A stretch of 64,000 nucleotides of DNA from Bemisia tabaci (taxonomy: Eukaryota; Arthropoda; Insecta; Hemiptera; Aleyrodidae). Below, piece by piece: positions 12,501 to 24,123 of this stretch (positions are counted from its first letter, which is position 1; every line of letters starts with the position of its first letter). The notes under the pieces were generated by a model. That model was not told the origin of the DNA. It saw only the letters and a list, made by a program, of their open reading frames with translations, and ran no database searches. Both the position numbers and the translations under genes were made by a program. The stretch is taken from contig NC_092794.1 of assembly GCF_918797505.1 (NCBI RefSeq), positions 64,021,345-64,085,344 on the forward strand, written 5' to 3'.

Positions 12501-15500
12501 AAATCTAAAAACTTCATCTTAGCTTTTTTCTTAAATGAAAAATTGTGGAACATATAGCTTACATTAATCAGAAAAAGTAATAAAGTAATGAAAGGAATCA
12601 GGTTATGAAGGAGAGCTTTTTTTTTATTCAGAAATCCTTTCCTTCCACAGAAACTAAGGAGTAGGAAGTGTTGAATACAAATGATTTTATCTTTTTCTTT
12701 TCTGCCCTTGGTAATTGATAGCATTTTCTTAGTAGAAGTATCATTAATTCAGCAAACACTCATTGATCTTCTTATCTGTCTCCACCCTTACTTTCATGAA
12801 GTAAATAAATGTCTCCTAAGGGTATTTCATCCAACAAAGACATATTTTTACCCACTAAAAAATTTCATGTGAGTGTATTTTTCTTTTATAAATTAAGGTA
12901 ACCCGTGAATAATTGGATTTATTTTTCCAGTCAAATATTGGATCAGTAATGGAGCAGTTGGACACCCTTTTCATATTGAAGGAAAAATTTGAAGCTGATT
13001 TGAAAGCAAGAGACATTGACCCTACCATCAAAGTTGAAAAAGCAATTGAAGGTATCTCTCATATTTTTTCATAATCTGAACGGAAAGTGACACATCAACA
13101 ATACCTGTAGAAAGAAAATATTCAATTTACTGCTATAGATTATGTTTTCTAAAGTAGATGCAGATTGAGCGCACTCAGAGGTGAGCACGCTCAATGGCAC
13201 ATTTTGATATTATACATACATCCCTGCGATAGTATTTGTGACCTCGAGTATTTGAACTTGCTCACAGTTACAGAACCTAAATTTATCCTTAGTCCTGATG
13301 ATACATTATCAATTTTGCAAGTACGAAAAATCATCTGCTATAGTGTCAGACTGCGGAGTTCGATAAACTATGGAAGAAACCAAGTCTGTAAATTTCAAAG
13401 TTTACAGGGTTTGCTCCTCTTTTCTGAAAGATTGCAAGGTTATTAAGGTACATAGGTAATTTTTTTTTCATTTTTGTTTTTAAATAATTTTTTGGGTAAA
13501 ATCATATCCACCACTTATCTCATTGCCTCTTACTTCTAAAATTGTATATCTTACTTGAAAGGAGGGGAGCTCTCTCTCTCTATCAAAACATCTAATATTT
13601 TATTATCATTTGTAAATTTGATCCGTCAAAATGTTTCTCAATTAGTTAGTTAACAATGGTAAACTAATGGAAAAAATACTTGGGTCGTATCATCTTACTG
13701 CTAGTACATAGTCATTCTTTTTGTTTCAGAATCAATCAGTGAAGCTGAAAAATTATTTCATGATGTTCTTGCGCGAAGAGAAAAAGCAGATGCCACTCGC
13801 AATGCTTTAAATGTCATGCAGCGGTTTAAATTCCTCTTCTACTTGCCTGGAAGTATTGAGCGGAATGTGAAAAAAGGGGAAATAGATGTTGTCATCAACG
13901 ATTATGATAGAGCTCTTAACCTTTTTGGTAAAACTGATGTTGCAGTTTTTAAGAAAGTTCTAGCCGAAGTTGAACTTAAAATCAGTGAATTGCGAGAAAT
14001 GCTGTGGAAGAAGCTGGAAGATATGAGCATTGGCCTTGACCAGCAAAAGAAGACAATTCGTAACCTAGTAAATTTGGAAATTGCAGATGACCCAGGATGG
14101 AAAGCAATCACAGTGCACTCAAATTTTCTCAATGAGCAGTTGATTGCCTGTAAAACAGAACATCTGAAGGCTGAAAGTGCAGATATGGATGGCTCTTCCA
14201 AACACTTAGACTCCCATCATAAACACAAGCACAAAAGAGCTGCCAGTGGGACATACAATGTTGAGCTTCTAAACAGAACTCCTCAACCCGTTCTCTGTGT
14301 AGAAGAACTCACCGAAATACTATCTCAAAGATTCCCGGACCTGTGGAAACTTGGGCAGTCATATTTTAGTGGAGAGTTTCAAATAAAAATAGATCCAGGT
14401 CGTCCTCAAGAGTTCAAAGGAATCGTGCTCTCTATTATTAGCCTCGTGTGCACTCTGTTAAGGTCTGCTTTGCTTCCACACACTGTAGATAAAAATCAGC
14501 AGTGGCCTCAACACCATAAAACCTCAGACTCTGTCTCTACGTGGCTTCCTCATTGTTTGCGGTACATACGTGCCGCGTACTCAACATTAATTGCCTTAGA
14601 TCTACCAAGTGATGCTTTAAATATCTTCTCCTCCTTAGTCTTTGATCTAAGATTACACTGCATGAGTACTCTCCTTTGTCAAGCGGCAGAGCAAATAAAA
14701 ACGCTCGGTTTGAAGGAAAATTGGCAGATAGAGTTCGACCAAAATGGAGGCATTACTCAGCTTCCCAGTATGTTTGAAAATTTAGTTGCAGAAGTCATGC
14801 AATTAGTGAAAGACTCTGTTATAATAGCAGAGCAGCGAGAAACACCTCTTCTAGACAACCCAGCTGCTAAAAAAGATCTAAATAGACTTGTGTTGAAATT
14901 ATTGCTGAATTTTGTGGAGGCATTAGATAATCTTGGACTGACCAATGAGGATGGTGATCATACGCTCGGTGTCTCGCAGCTCATTGGTTCTTCATCTCAG
15001 AGTCGGGATAAAGACTCTTTTGGAGCAGTGTATGAACAGAAACTGCTTTGTACTCTAAGCAATTGTCGACATACGCGCTTGACAATTTTTCCACGTTTCA
15101 TTAATCTATTTGAACGTCATGGATTCCCTCGCCTTAGTGAACCATTTGAAGAAGCAGAAATGGCATTTAAACACTTAGAAAAAAGGATTTTAGATACATA
15201 TATAGAACAAAAGAGCGACCCATTAGTTGGAACAATTGAGCCTTCTATGTACATCGGCAATTTTGACTGGGATACATGTCTTCCACCTACTGATATCCGT
15301 CCCTATGCCAAAGAGATAATCTTTTCTAATATTATCACCGTACATTCTGAGGTGAGCATTTATATTCTCTTCACAGTATCATTATTTTCTCTTCCTCTAA
15401 GGAGTCCAATGACAATAGGAGCTAGTAATTGTTAGGATACAATCATACACTCTGAGTCAAATGCAACATTGACAAAGTATAGGTCACTTGGAAAAGATGA

Positions 15501-15535
15501 AAGTAAATAATGTATCTAAGGCACTGTGGCTTTGA

Positions 15536-15578
<43 letters not shown>

Positions 15579-18563
15579 TTCCATTCCTTTTTGTTTTAGG
15601 TTTTCACATATCGATGGCGAAAGCTGCACATAACATCTCTAAGCGGTATTGCAGAGCTTTTGCCTTATTTAATTTTTGGAAGAAAAGTCAATGAACATCA
15701 CTCTTTGGAATTTTTATTGATTTTTCCTCATCATGTGTGAAACCTGTAACAATTTTAAAAGAAAACATGTATCGGTTTCTTCTTCCAAAATAGTGGAATT
15801 TTCTTGGAAAACGCTGCAAGTGTACCTGAAGCTCTTTTTAAGTATTATTCAAGTCGGCTTCTTAACCTGTTTCATCTCTCTCTCTTTTTCCCTAAAAAAT
15901 GATATAATAATTGCATTGGGTTTCTACATGCAACTTGAAGAATTTAAGAAAAACTCAGTCTATTAGGTCAGTGATGATACGATTTTCTGTATGTTTTCTC
16001 AGGTTTACAAAGTGATTCCATCCCTGGTGTATCCTGTGATCTCTCAAATTGTCGAAATAGTAGCTGAAGAACTGTCGCGGCTAATGTCTTGTGTAACCAA
16101 ATTTAGTATTGCTGGGAACCAGCAAGCCAGAATAGACATTATGGCCATCCAGCAAACCTTGCAACACTTTTCAACAAAAAATGCTGTGTGAGTTTTGATC
16201 ACTTATAAGCTTTTTATCTTCTTTTAATCATGGCGCTGAATACTAGACCGATTTTCAAGAAAATTGCCCAAATGTAGTTTTTAAAATTTAATTGTATAAC
16301 ATACGAAACGGACCCTCTCTCATTCATTGTAGGACGAAGTAGCATCTTGAATTAAAACAGCACAATAAAGTCAGGTTCTGGGGGAGGGTCCATAATGGTT
16401 TAGGAGTGCTTGTGTTACTGAATAGCCATTGTCTCAACAAGTGGCAGCGAAGCTGTGAGTGTTACCACCTCCTGCTGGTCCAGATAAGGTGAATAGAAGG
16501 AATAAACTCACCCATAGGTACTTCATGGGCCCTCCCTACAAACCCTTCTCAATTGCTGTTTAATGAGGGAGGCTCATGAAAAAAGAAAAGAAAAATGGTG
16601 TTATGTTTGAAATTTATTATTCATTTAAAATTTTGCTCCATTTACTCTCCTCTGGAAGACATGTTATTCTTTTGAGTGTGACTTCAAGAAAGCTTAAATG
16701 ACTCTGAGCTTAACTTTTCTTTCTCTTCTTTGACTAACAGTAAGTCAATGCACACTCCCCCATTCTTGATTTACTCCATTTCATATTCTTTGTCATTATT
16801 GATATTTTTTTCTCTTCCACCCAGATTGTACTTCAATGAGGCTCTTGAAACCATTCCTCCACTTGATGACCCATTTGATTTGAAGTAAGTCTTTTTTCTT
16901 TTCAATATATATGTACATCCTCTTAATTTTTCTGGAACGTTTTTTTAATGGAACTGCTAGGTCAAGAATAAACATAACCCAAAACTGTTGCAACTAAAAA
17001 TATTGAGAAGGTACTATATATCTCAGTAATAATAGGTGGAAAAAATATTTCTTTGCCTTCACTCCTTACACTGCAGTAAATTAGTCGCAACTCAGAGTTG
17101 AATCTACGTACAAATTACTGTGAGGCAAGTCCTGTTATTTCCATCATAATGGGCCTTTTGCAAACTTTTGCTAGAGCAAAAATAAGAGTTGTTCCTTATA
17201 GAAAATGGGTCAAAAATCGAGCATCGGCAAAGTCTGGAATGCACTCTTAACTTCACAATTTGCGAAAGGAATTTGCGTTTTTGGAGCTTCCCGCTTCAGA
17301 AACGATACCATAGCACAGGTGAACATTTCGTTAGAGGAGTCGTGCCATTCAATCCTTGCGTACTAGAATGCTTTGCAATACTCAACATAACCCAAGCTAT
17401 TAAGACGGATCTTTATCAACACAAGCAAAACGTGAATGTAAACATGCCAGGCTGTTAACAAATGGTTAAAATTTTGTCCGGGCACATGAGTTTTGGCCAG
17501 TATTGGTGGATTGGCATCAGCCATGTTGAATACTGTGCAGTATCCTACTGCAGACTGCACAGAGGTTGGAAGGAATGACTCCTCTAACAACATGTTCACC
17601 TGTACCGTATCATCTTTTTGAAGAAGGAAGCTCAAAAAAGCGTGAACTTCTTACGCAGAATGTGAAGTTAGAAGTGCATTTCAGACTTTGCCGATGCGCT
17701 CATCGTGATTTTTGAGCCATTATCTATAAGAAATAACCCTTATTTTTGCTCTAGCAACAGGCAACAGGCCTATTAGGACAGAGGTATTGTCTCAATGTGT
17801 ATTTTTGTTGATGAGTTTAAGTAAAATCACTTTCATGGTCCTTTTTCGGTTGTAGTTTTTATGCAATCTATATTTAGACGGATTTAACTAAGATTAGCTT
17901 GACTGCACTTCATGTGGCTTAATTTTCTCTTACGTTTTATTTTTTCAAAAGAGAACTACATTACTCAACTTACTTCAAAGTTATTGCGAATTTACCCTAG
18001 ATCATGAAAAAAATACCGGCACCATGTTAAGATTCTGTGTTGCTCAGTTTTCAATTTAAAAAATACAACGTAAAAAAAAAAAATAGGTAAACAAAGTTAA
18101 ACTAGTTCCAGTCAAGTACGTCCAAATATACTTCATTGTCAAAAATCAACATTTCAAAACCTCAGGTTTGATCTCTTTAGAAAAAAATTTATGTAGGAGG
18201 CTGAGGCTTTCAAAATTTGTCGAACTCAGCAGGATAACTTGTTGAATCACCTTACATTTAGCCACAATTTGCGCATCCTTGAAGTTACTTCCTTCAATCT
18301 CTGATGTTTTATGGGAGCACAGGAAATTCAAAGTGAGCCTCATCTCATCAAAGCTAATTTTATTCACTGCCAAAGCAGAAATTTTATAAATTTTAGCATT
18401 GAAGCATCTTCTTCAATTATCATTATAGGAATGTAAGTTCTTGTATATTGATTCTTTTAATTGTAACTTCTGTTTTTTCATTTGCAGAGTTGTCGATGAA
18501 GTTCTGAAAAAGTTCACTGCAAGAAATAAATTACAACTAAAGTGTTTCAACAATCCTTCCTAA
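9538..18563 (+). CDS. Sec5: Exocyst complex component 2 (Sec5), eight coding exons
   Basis: Exons 9538-9646, 10650-10950, 12170-12365, 12931-13051, 13730-15351, 16003-16187, 16825-16884 and 18488-18563 join in phase to 889 residues, close to family length (human about 924). Residues about 5-92 form the N-terminal IPT/TIG domain (NGISPKEGPPGTRVTIRG, then WVEEASL). In animal Sec5 this domain binds the GTPase Ral. The conserved Sec5 core follows: ADATRNALNVMQRFKFLF, a block with INDYDRALNLFGKTDV, later SMYIGNFDWDTCLPP and EELSRLMSCV. A His/Lys-rich insertion (HKHKHKRA) lies near residue 405. Sec5 is part of the eight-subunit exocyst that tethers secretory vesicles to the plasma membrane. Exon 5 alone (1622 bp) encodes about 540 residues. 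Candidate poly(A) signals lie at 18908 and 19650. No break is seen. Confidence 0.95.
9719..10016. mobile_element. MITE in Sec5 intron 1 (same family as 51424-51799)
   Basis: The ends are inverted repeats: TTGGATGTATATCTGCCAAA on the left and the complement of GGTTTGGCAGGAATACGTCC on the right. The interior pairs imperfectly with itself. The copy at 51424-51799 has the same ends (GGACGTATCTCT, AACGGAACC). There is no coding capacity. Confidence 0.7.
10182..10436. mobile_element. Foldback repeat family A, copy 1 (Sec5 intron 1)
   Basis: A palindromic repeat of about 255 bp with outer ends near CAGTCGGCAATCACATA and its complement, and GCGACGTTGCAAACCGAG near one end. Related copies lie at 22558-22847, about 26088-26305, 29143-30220 (interrupted), 44425-44669 and 58221-58858 (interrupted). 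All share the TTTGCGACGTYGCAAACCGAG-type core and the inner AAAATTCTGC / CTTCTTCTCTG words. Confidence 0.75.
11078..11332. mobile_element. Foldback MITE in Sec5 intron 2
   Basis: Inverted arms of about 115 bp run from CATGGTAATTGATTTTAAAA to the complement near 11310-11332. They enclose a shorter central inverted repeat (AAACGTTTCGACC and TCGAAACGTTTG). It is non-coding. Confidence 0.8.
11727..11989. mobile_element. MITE with 40-bp terminal inverted repeats, Sec5 intron 2
   Basis: The ends read TCAATTGAGGGGCTTGGAGG and continue with ACAAGGCGCATAAG; the right end is the inverted copy. The middle (11775-11940) is A/T-rich and non-coding. It is 263 bp long with near-identical ends, which suggests a fairly young insertion. 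Confidence 0.85.
15537..15576 (+). repeat. Poly(A) tract of about 40 bases in Sec5 intron 5
   Basis: An uninterrupted A run lies just upstream of CTTTCCATTCC. It could be a retroposon tail, but no SINE body was recognised before it, so it may be a simple microsatellite. Its length may be inaccurate in the assembly. Confidence 0.8.
17168..17757. mobile_element. Foldback element in Sec5 intron 7
   Basis: The outer ends read TTGCTAGAGCAAAAATAAG and its exact complement. The arms of about 180 bp are imperfect inverted copies: the left has CAGGTGAACATTTCGTTAGA, the right its complement with small changes. The loop of about 230 bp is unique. The open frames seen here are by-products of the arms. 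Confidence 0.8.
17876..18120. repeat. Dispersed repeat, copy 1 of a pair (Sec5 intron 7)
   Basis: It aligns with about 18840-19080 downstream of the Sec5 stop codon. Both contain TTTTATTTTTTxAAA, a stretch beginning TTAATTTTCTCTTACGTTTT or its relative, and a matching inverted segment at the far end. It is probably an old palindromic MITE that is now diverged. Confidence 0.5.
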
Positions 18564-21003
18564 ATCAAGAAAGTGCTGATTGTAAGTCAATTCCCTCACA
18601 CTTTTTTTCTTTTCAATGGTGCATATAATCTGTGGTATCAGGTGTTGAAATAGGTAAGTGAAAAATAGGACCTGGGTCACTTTATTTTTTTACTAAATTG
18701 TGCTGTCTCAGGAATGTTTTCAGTATAATTTTTTACTGATTTGTCAAAATGAATAGTGTCTCTGATGTTTTACAGGGAGATGAAGTGCACTTTACCATCT
18801 TCCATGATGTAAGATCAAGTTCAAAAATTAAAGTTGGACCGATTTAAGTGGAGTCAGACTAACAGCATTTTGTGTTGCCCAATTTTCTCTCATATTTTAT
18901 TTTTTAAAATAAAACCAAATTGCTTAACGAATTTAAACTTCCTGCAAATACCTATTTAGCCTAAATTGTAACTAAATACTCACAACATTTCAAGTATCAG
19001 TGTTCCTTAGTTTACTGAAAAAAAAATTAAGAGAAAATTAGGCAACGTCTAATGTAGTTAGACTGATTCCTTGTCACTCTGTCTAGTCAATATCTAAGGC
19101 TCTATCCAAATTCATCAAAGTTTGAGAGAAAAAGAGCACTTGCCAACACGTCATGAAAAATCCAAAAACTTTAATGTCTCCTCTAACAACGCTTCATTTT
19201 AGCCATCTGAGGAGTCTCTAATTTCAATTTGCTGTGATTAATTTTCTTTAGGCTTGTAAGCGTGTAAAAGTGGTTACTTAGGTGCATTCATCAGTAGATA
19301 TCTTAATTTTTTAGAATACGGATTTACTACCCTAAATGTACTTTTTAGAAAGTCTTTCATCAGATTTTGCAGGAGTTTTAATTAAAAAGAAAGAATTTTT
19401 TCTCCTTCTTGTTACTTGCTGCCAGTTTTTCAGGTCTTTCGTTTACTTTACTGCTCTTCTCGTCAAAGTTAGTAGTTGTAATATTTTAGAAACTCCCAAA
19501 GACATTATCCTATTTTTGTTGCTGGCACAATTGCATATATTTTCCACTATATTCTACCAGTGCTAAAATTTGAATCCTCATTTTACATTTTGTATATTTA
19601 TTACCTATTTTATATTTAACCAAAGTACTCTGGAAAAAAAAAAAAAATCAATAAATACTTAATTCACATATCTATAATTTGTTAATTTATTTTCGCTTCA
19701 AGTTCATATTACAAACTAAAATGGAAAATATCTTGGGCTCTTCTCTGAGTCTATAATATGACTGCCCATAATATTAATACTAAAAATATTAATTTTGAAA
19801 AGTATCGAGTGCAATTTTAAAATATTAAATTTCAAATACTCCCCTTCTGTAGGACTGTTCGTACCATCATCAACAACTTATGCCTCCTTGCCTTCAATCA
19901 TTAATTAATGAGAAAAATCAACCATGTCAGGAAAATACCATCTGAGAGACAAATGTTTACTCTATTTGTGGTGCCCATCAGAAGTTTATTTACATATATT
20001 TTTAATTCAAGCCAAACAGGTTTAAAATTGATGACTGACATGGGGCTGTAATTCAGTTGGTAAAGTCCCAGAAATAAGCCATAAAGTATGTTAGGCACTT
20101 AGAGGGAGGGAGAGGTCTAGAGGTGCCTGACCATGGCGGAGGATGACTCTTGTAAACCCAAAATAAGGCTGAATGGAAAATTGTACTGTTTCAGAATATA
20201 GGAAGTATTGGAGGGAGCCAAAATTACAAATAATAAAATGTAACTTGTTACTCTGAAGAGATACACCGTAAGAACATTTGAATGTTGCCACATTCAATTT
20301 AATGAAATATTTATTATTGAAAAAAAAAAACTATGAATATTTTTGTACTAACAATGTAATGATTTCTCTCTTTATTTCAATATTGAAACTCGAAAAGGAA
20401 ACTGTGTGAAAACACAAATTAGGACCACAAAATGAAAAGTCATAGAATAATTTGAATGTTCATTTAAAATTTCTTTATCATGAAAAACCAGTAATGGAAA
20501 TATAAAACCATCTGTAATTATACACAAACTCTTTTCCGCATGCAAGTCTATTTAGCCACTATAGAATTTTAAATATCCTACTGTTTGAGTAAAACAAAAA
20601 ACTTGATCCAATATCAATCCCCCTCATCCCCTTTATTCCTATTCCCAACCATGATACAAACTTGCCGTTATAGGTTGGCTGCACGGTTAATGTGCATGGA
20701 TTAAAGTTTGCAATACACAATTAATACCTATCCCTGACTCATTTCACAACGACTTATCGATGGTTCAGGTGCAATAGGAAAAAACTAAAAATATCAGCTT
20801 GCGTACATATTTTATACTGTAGAATGAGGCACTGTCCCTAACTCATTTTCGCCAAAATTGTCAGTTAGGTGGTCCTCTTCTTCAGCCATCGTTTTGTGCC
20901 TTTAATTTTGCCAAGCAGATAAGTGTTTTTATCGGTAAGCCAGAAATAATAGTTCCTTTTTCCAAAATGAAGTCTAGGTATTCATAGTTTTGACGCATGC
21001 TAG
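18564..21003. other. Region between convergent Sec5 and the small secreted-protein gene
   Basis: It contains the Sec5 3' untranslated region (AATAAA at 18908-18913 or 19650-19655) and, on the minus strand, a candidate poly(A) signal for the next gene at 20632-20637. A second copy of the 17876-18120 repeat lies at about 18840-19080. Otherwise it is A/T-rich, with no exon I can support. Confidence 0.55.
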
Positions 21004-23018
21004 TTATCCAAAAATGCCCGTGACTTTGCCAGTGTTTTTCGTATCAAGTTTAGTGATATTCACTATTTGCTTCATCTGCTCCTCCATTGCTTTGGAGATT
21101 GCAGCCACCTTCGCCTTAGCCTCAGGGCCCAGATCTTTGTAACTTGTAAGCAGTTTCTTGAGGAACGCATTCACATCATTCTTAGCGGTTTCACCCATTT
21201 GGTCTAAACTTTTACCTTCAATATTTTCTGAAGTGCATTCACATACAACCTGGAACAGTCACGAACAAATTAAGTTATCTTTCCCTCCCTATGCGATTTT
21301 AGGGACTTAAAAATGGTCAATGACCAGTCTTGGGCACTTTTCGTGCCCCGTAACTATGAGGTATTAAAAAAGAAAAATTCAGATAATCACCAAAATAAAT
21401 GAGAGAAAAAATATAAAAGTTATATCTAAATAAAAAATACGTAAGTATAATAAAAGTAAGATGAAACGGTTATTCTAAAAGAAGAAAACCCACACGTAGC
21501 TCCGTTATGCGTGCATAATGCCTAAGAATCACGTCCGCATGGTATGCATGAGATAATCTGAGAGTTTAAGCTTCAGAGACTATATGTCGACAGGGCCGGA
21601 TTAAGGGGGTGGCCACATGGGCCGCGGCCCATGGCGGCAAATCTAAGAGGCGGCACATTTTGCAATTTTTTTAAATGTAGGTAAAAAAAAAATCGGATTT
21701 AGAAAAAAATTAGAAACAAAATCTCTCATTTTCTGAGAGTATAGTAATTTCTAATTTTGTCGTCTTTCGGTGATACAAGAGACAGCACCTTTAATTAATC
21801 GAGTTAAGAGAGAGACCAAACACGCAATTTGGCCAGGAACGGCGCGACTGAGAGAGAAATGATGACGAGGACTTGAGATGAAAAGGAGAAGCCCTCGGCG
21901 CGGCGGTCGGCATGTAACACATATTAGCGCCTACGTTCCTACAAGACTGCACGAATACTTCACGCATTGCATCAAACACAGTGCGGTCACTGCGGTCAGC
22001 GTGAAACGGATAGCGCCTACAAGAATGCATGAATACTTCACGCATTGCGCAAAACACACAGTGCGGTCAGCGTGAAACGCATAGCGCCTACAAGACTGCG
22101 TGAATACTTCACGCGTTGCGTCAAACACAAGGCGTTCAGCAGCGGTCGTCGGCGTGAAACTCATAGCGCCTACAAAACTGTCGAAATACTTCACGCATTG
22201 CTCCAAACACGGTGCGGTCTGTGCGGCGCGGCGACGGAAGTTAAAATCATTAAACCACATTTATGTTTGCTCTTTCATAATTTTTTCGTTCATTTCTTAT
22301 GAATGGAAGGCCTTGTCCACGCAGAGATAGGTTTACGAAACTTAACGTTCGCGCAAAGTGCGGTGAATTTTTGCTAGTAGTGTTGACAGGGCTTTCCCAA
22401 AAAATGTGTCCAACACGAGTAAACGCGTCTCATGCACCCCTTCTCCGCTGGCACGTTCACTTGATGGTTTTTATTGATGCTTTCAAAACGAATGAGAAGG
22501 GGAGCGGCAAAATACAGGCGGCCCATGGGCGGTAAGTAGGTAAATCCGGCCCTGTCTGTCGACGGTGAAACTACCAGACCGCGTATCTCGTTTGTGGTGT
22601 TTAACAATCTCCGCTCACATTTTATTTTTTTTGAAGTAGACCAGTTCAATATCATTTCTTGAAATTTTCACAATAGAAAGGAAAATTTTAGATAAATTCT
22701 GCTCAGAGTTTTCTCCGCGCGAAGAGAAAAAATCACGGAAGTTTTCGAGAATGGATGTTGAGTGGTTTTCCATTTAAAAAATGAAGTATGAAAGGAAGTT
22801 TGCGACGTCGCAAACCGAGACACGTGGTTTGGTAGTTTCACGATAGATGTGTTACAAAAATAAAATACACAGCGATAAATGTGAAATAACTATGCATATT
22901 ATTAACAGCTTGGCAAGCAGATTTTTGGCGCGCAAGTAAGAGCCAAAGGAAGGGCACTTACCGTTGCTACAAAGGTTGCAAGGAGAAGAAGGAGCAGGCT
23001 GCTGCGGTTGAAAACCAT
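21004..23018 (-). CDS. Small secreted protein of unknown function, two exons
   Basis: Exon 1 (23018-22962) encodes 19 residues, MVFNRSSLLLLLLATFVAT, a classic signal peptide, followed by GTAAGT. Exon 2 (21249-21004) follows an acceptor CCAG in phase 0 and encodes 81 residues starting VVCECTSENIEGKSLDQ and ending TGKVTGIFG, for 100 in all. The mature part is Lys/Ala-rich and looks largely alpha-helical, with only two cysteines right after the signal (CEC). I recognise no domain. A short, secreted, helical, lineage-specific product would suit a venom, salivary or haemolymph protein, but that is inference only. The 1.7-kb intron carries a non-autonomous hAT element and a foldback repeat. The gene is convergent with Sec5. 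Confidence 0.85.
21591..22554. mobile_element. Non-autonomous hAT element, copy 1, in the intron of the small secreted-protein gene
   Basis: It begins CAGGGCCGGATTAAGG and ends TAAATCCGGCCCTG. Flanking 8-mers are TATGTCGA and TCTGTCGA, a target duplication with one mismatch, as expected for hAT. The ends match those of the autonomous element at 46029-50975. The interior has no transposase; it carries 4-5 tandem modules of about 65-75 bp (about 21930-22230) with TACTTCACGCATTG, GCGCCTACAAGACTG and AGCGTGAAACGC. The repetitive open frames over this stretch are artefacts of those modules. Confidence 0.9.
22558..22847. mobile_element. Foldback repeat family A, copy 2
   Basis: The ends GTCGACGGTGAAACTACCA and TGGTAGTTTCACGATAGAT are inverted copies; the core contains TTTGCGACGTCGCAAACCGAG in part. 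It directly abuts the hAT element, which inserted at or in its left edge. Confidence 0.75.
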
Positions 23019-23921
23019 GTTTTTATCGTATTTTGACGAATGAGTAACGAATTCACACAATCTGCGTTACAGAATGTTCAGTATTGAGGTGGATACTATT
23101 TTAACAGCACATTAATACCTGCTTTTATCTCCTAACTATGACCCTTGAACTGCAAGTTACGTAATACGCAAAATTAGACACCAGTATATTTATTGTGTTG
23201 CTCCCAGAAATCATCGAATGGATTGTGTATTGAAAAAATCGTTTAATCATGATAACGGAACATTTTTCCAGATTTTACCACCGGAAATATCATTTATCGA
23301 TTCATCTCCTACATTTTTCCAAATGTTAGTGTAGCAACTTGGCTTTGGTGTGTAACCCCAGCGGCCCAGCGCATATTCAAATACAGATAAAACCACTCAC
23401 TGGGGGTCAAGGCCCATTTAATCTCACGTCCGTCAGTTACTACCAAAAAAATAAACAAAACATGATAAAAAAAATATCATTTAATTCAGATATAAAATTA
23501 TGTAAGCCTATGTATGCATTATTTATCCAAAATAACCTATCAAGGTAGCGAGCAGTAACCGCTCGTAATTATTTGCAAGTATACATTGTAAACTCAAACA
23601 TCCCGCTCAAAAAAAACCTGGTAAATTGGAGGAAAAGTATTCACAAGTCTCCCAAAAAAATGTAATATTCTATCAAACGAGATTCGATATTGTCCGTTGT
23701 CATTTCCAGAACGGAGAGACAATACCTAACGAGAGAACTTCATGGTTTGACCGCCGCGCAGTGGCACAAGTCCATGGGGGAGTTGGACAAAAAAGCTTAG
23801 TACTGAGCTATTAACTGAGTAAAAGACTGAGGTTTTAAAAGTCGTTCCACTGTTTCTCTCAAAAATTTTCTCCTAAAAATTATTTATTTAAACCCTCCAA
23901 CCCCTTAAAATGTATATTTTG
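23019..23921. other. Upstream region of the small secreted-protein gene and non-coding spacer
   Basis: The first 100-150 bases should contain the promoter of the minus-strand secreted-protein gene; a TATA-like GATAAAAG on the minus strand lies near 23130. The rest is A/T-rich and shows no exon or recognised repeat. Confidence 0.4.
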
Positions 23922-24123
23922 CACTTGGAAAAAAACTCCGGGCGTGAAAGCCGCACTTACGGGCTGTATAGCCATACCGTCCGTGTCACAGGCTCAGAGG
24001 CCGGAAGTTTCGGACGTAGCTTCTAGAGTAGTCGAAGCTACACGGCTCCAGTACCCGGAACTCTCGGCTTCTGCACCCAGAACGGACGGCATGTCTATAT
24101 AGTCCGTAACTTCTTTTTCAGTG
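23922..24123. mobile_element. Probable MITE of the CACTG-A-rich type
   Basis: The left end is CACTTGGAAAAAAAC and the right end TTCTTTTTCAGTG. Behind these, TTACGGGCTGTATAGCCATA and TATATAGTCCGTAAC pair in inverted orientation. It is about 200 bp, GC-rich inside and non-coding. The imperfect ends leave the boundaries uncertain. Confidence 0.5.

Noticed and set aside
21791..22302. Several open frames of 65-109 codons in the 21.8-22.3 kb stretch, repeated at 29.5-29.8 kb
   Set aside because: They arise from tandem modules inside non-autonomous hAT elements and change frame between copies.
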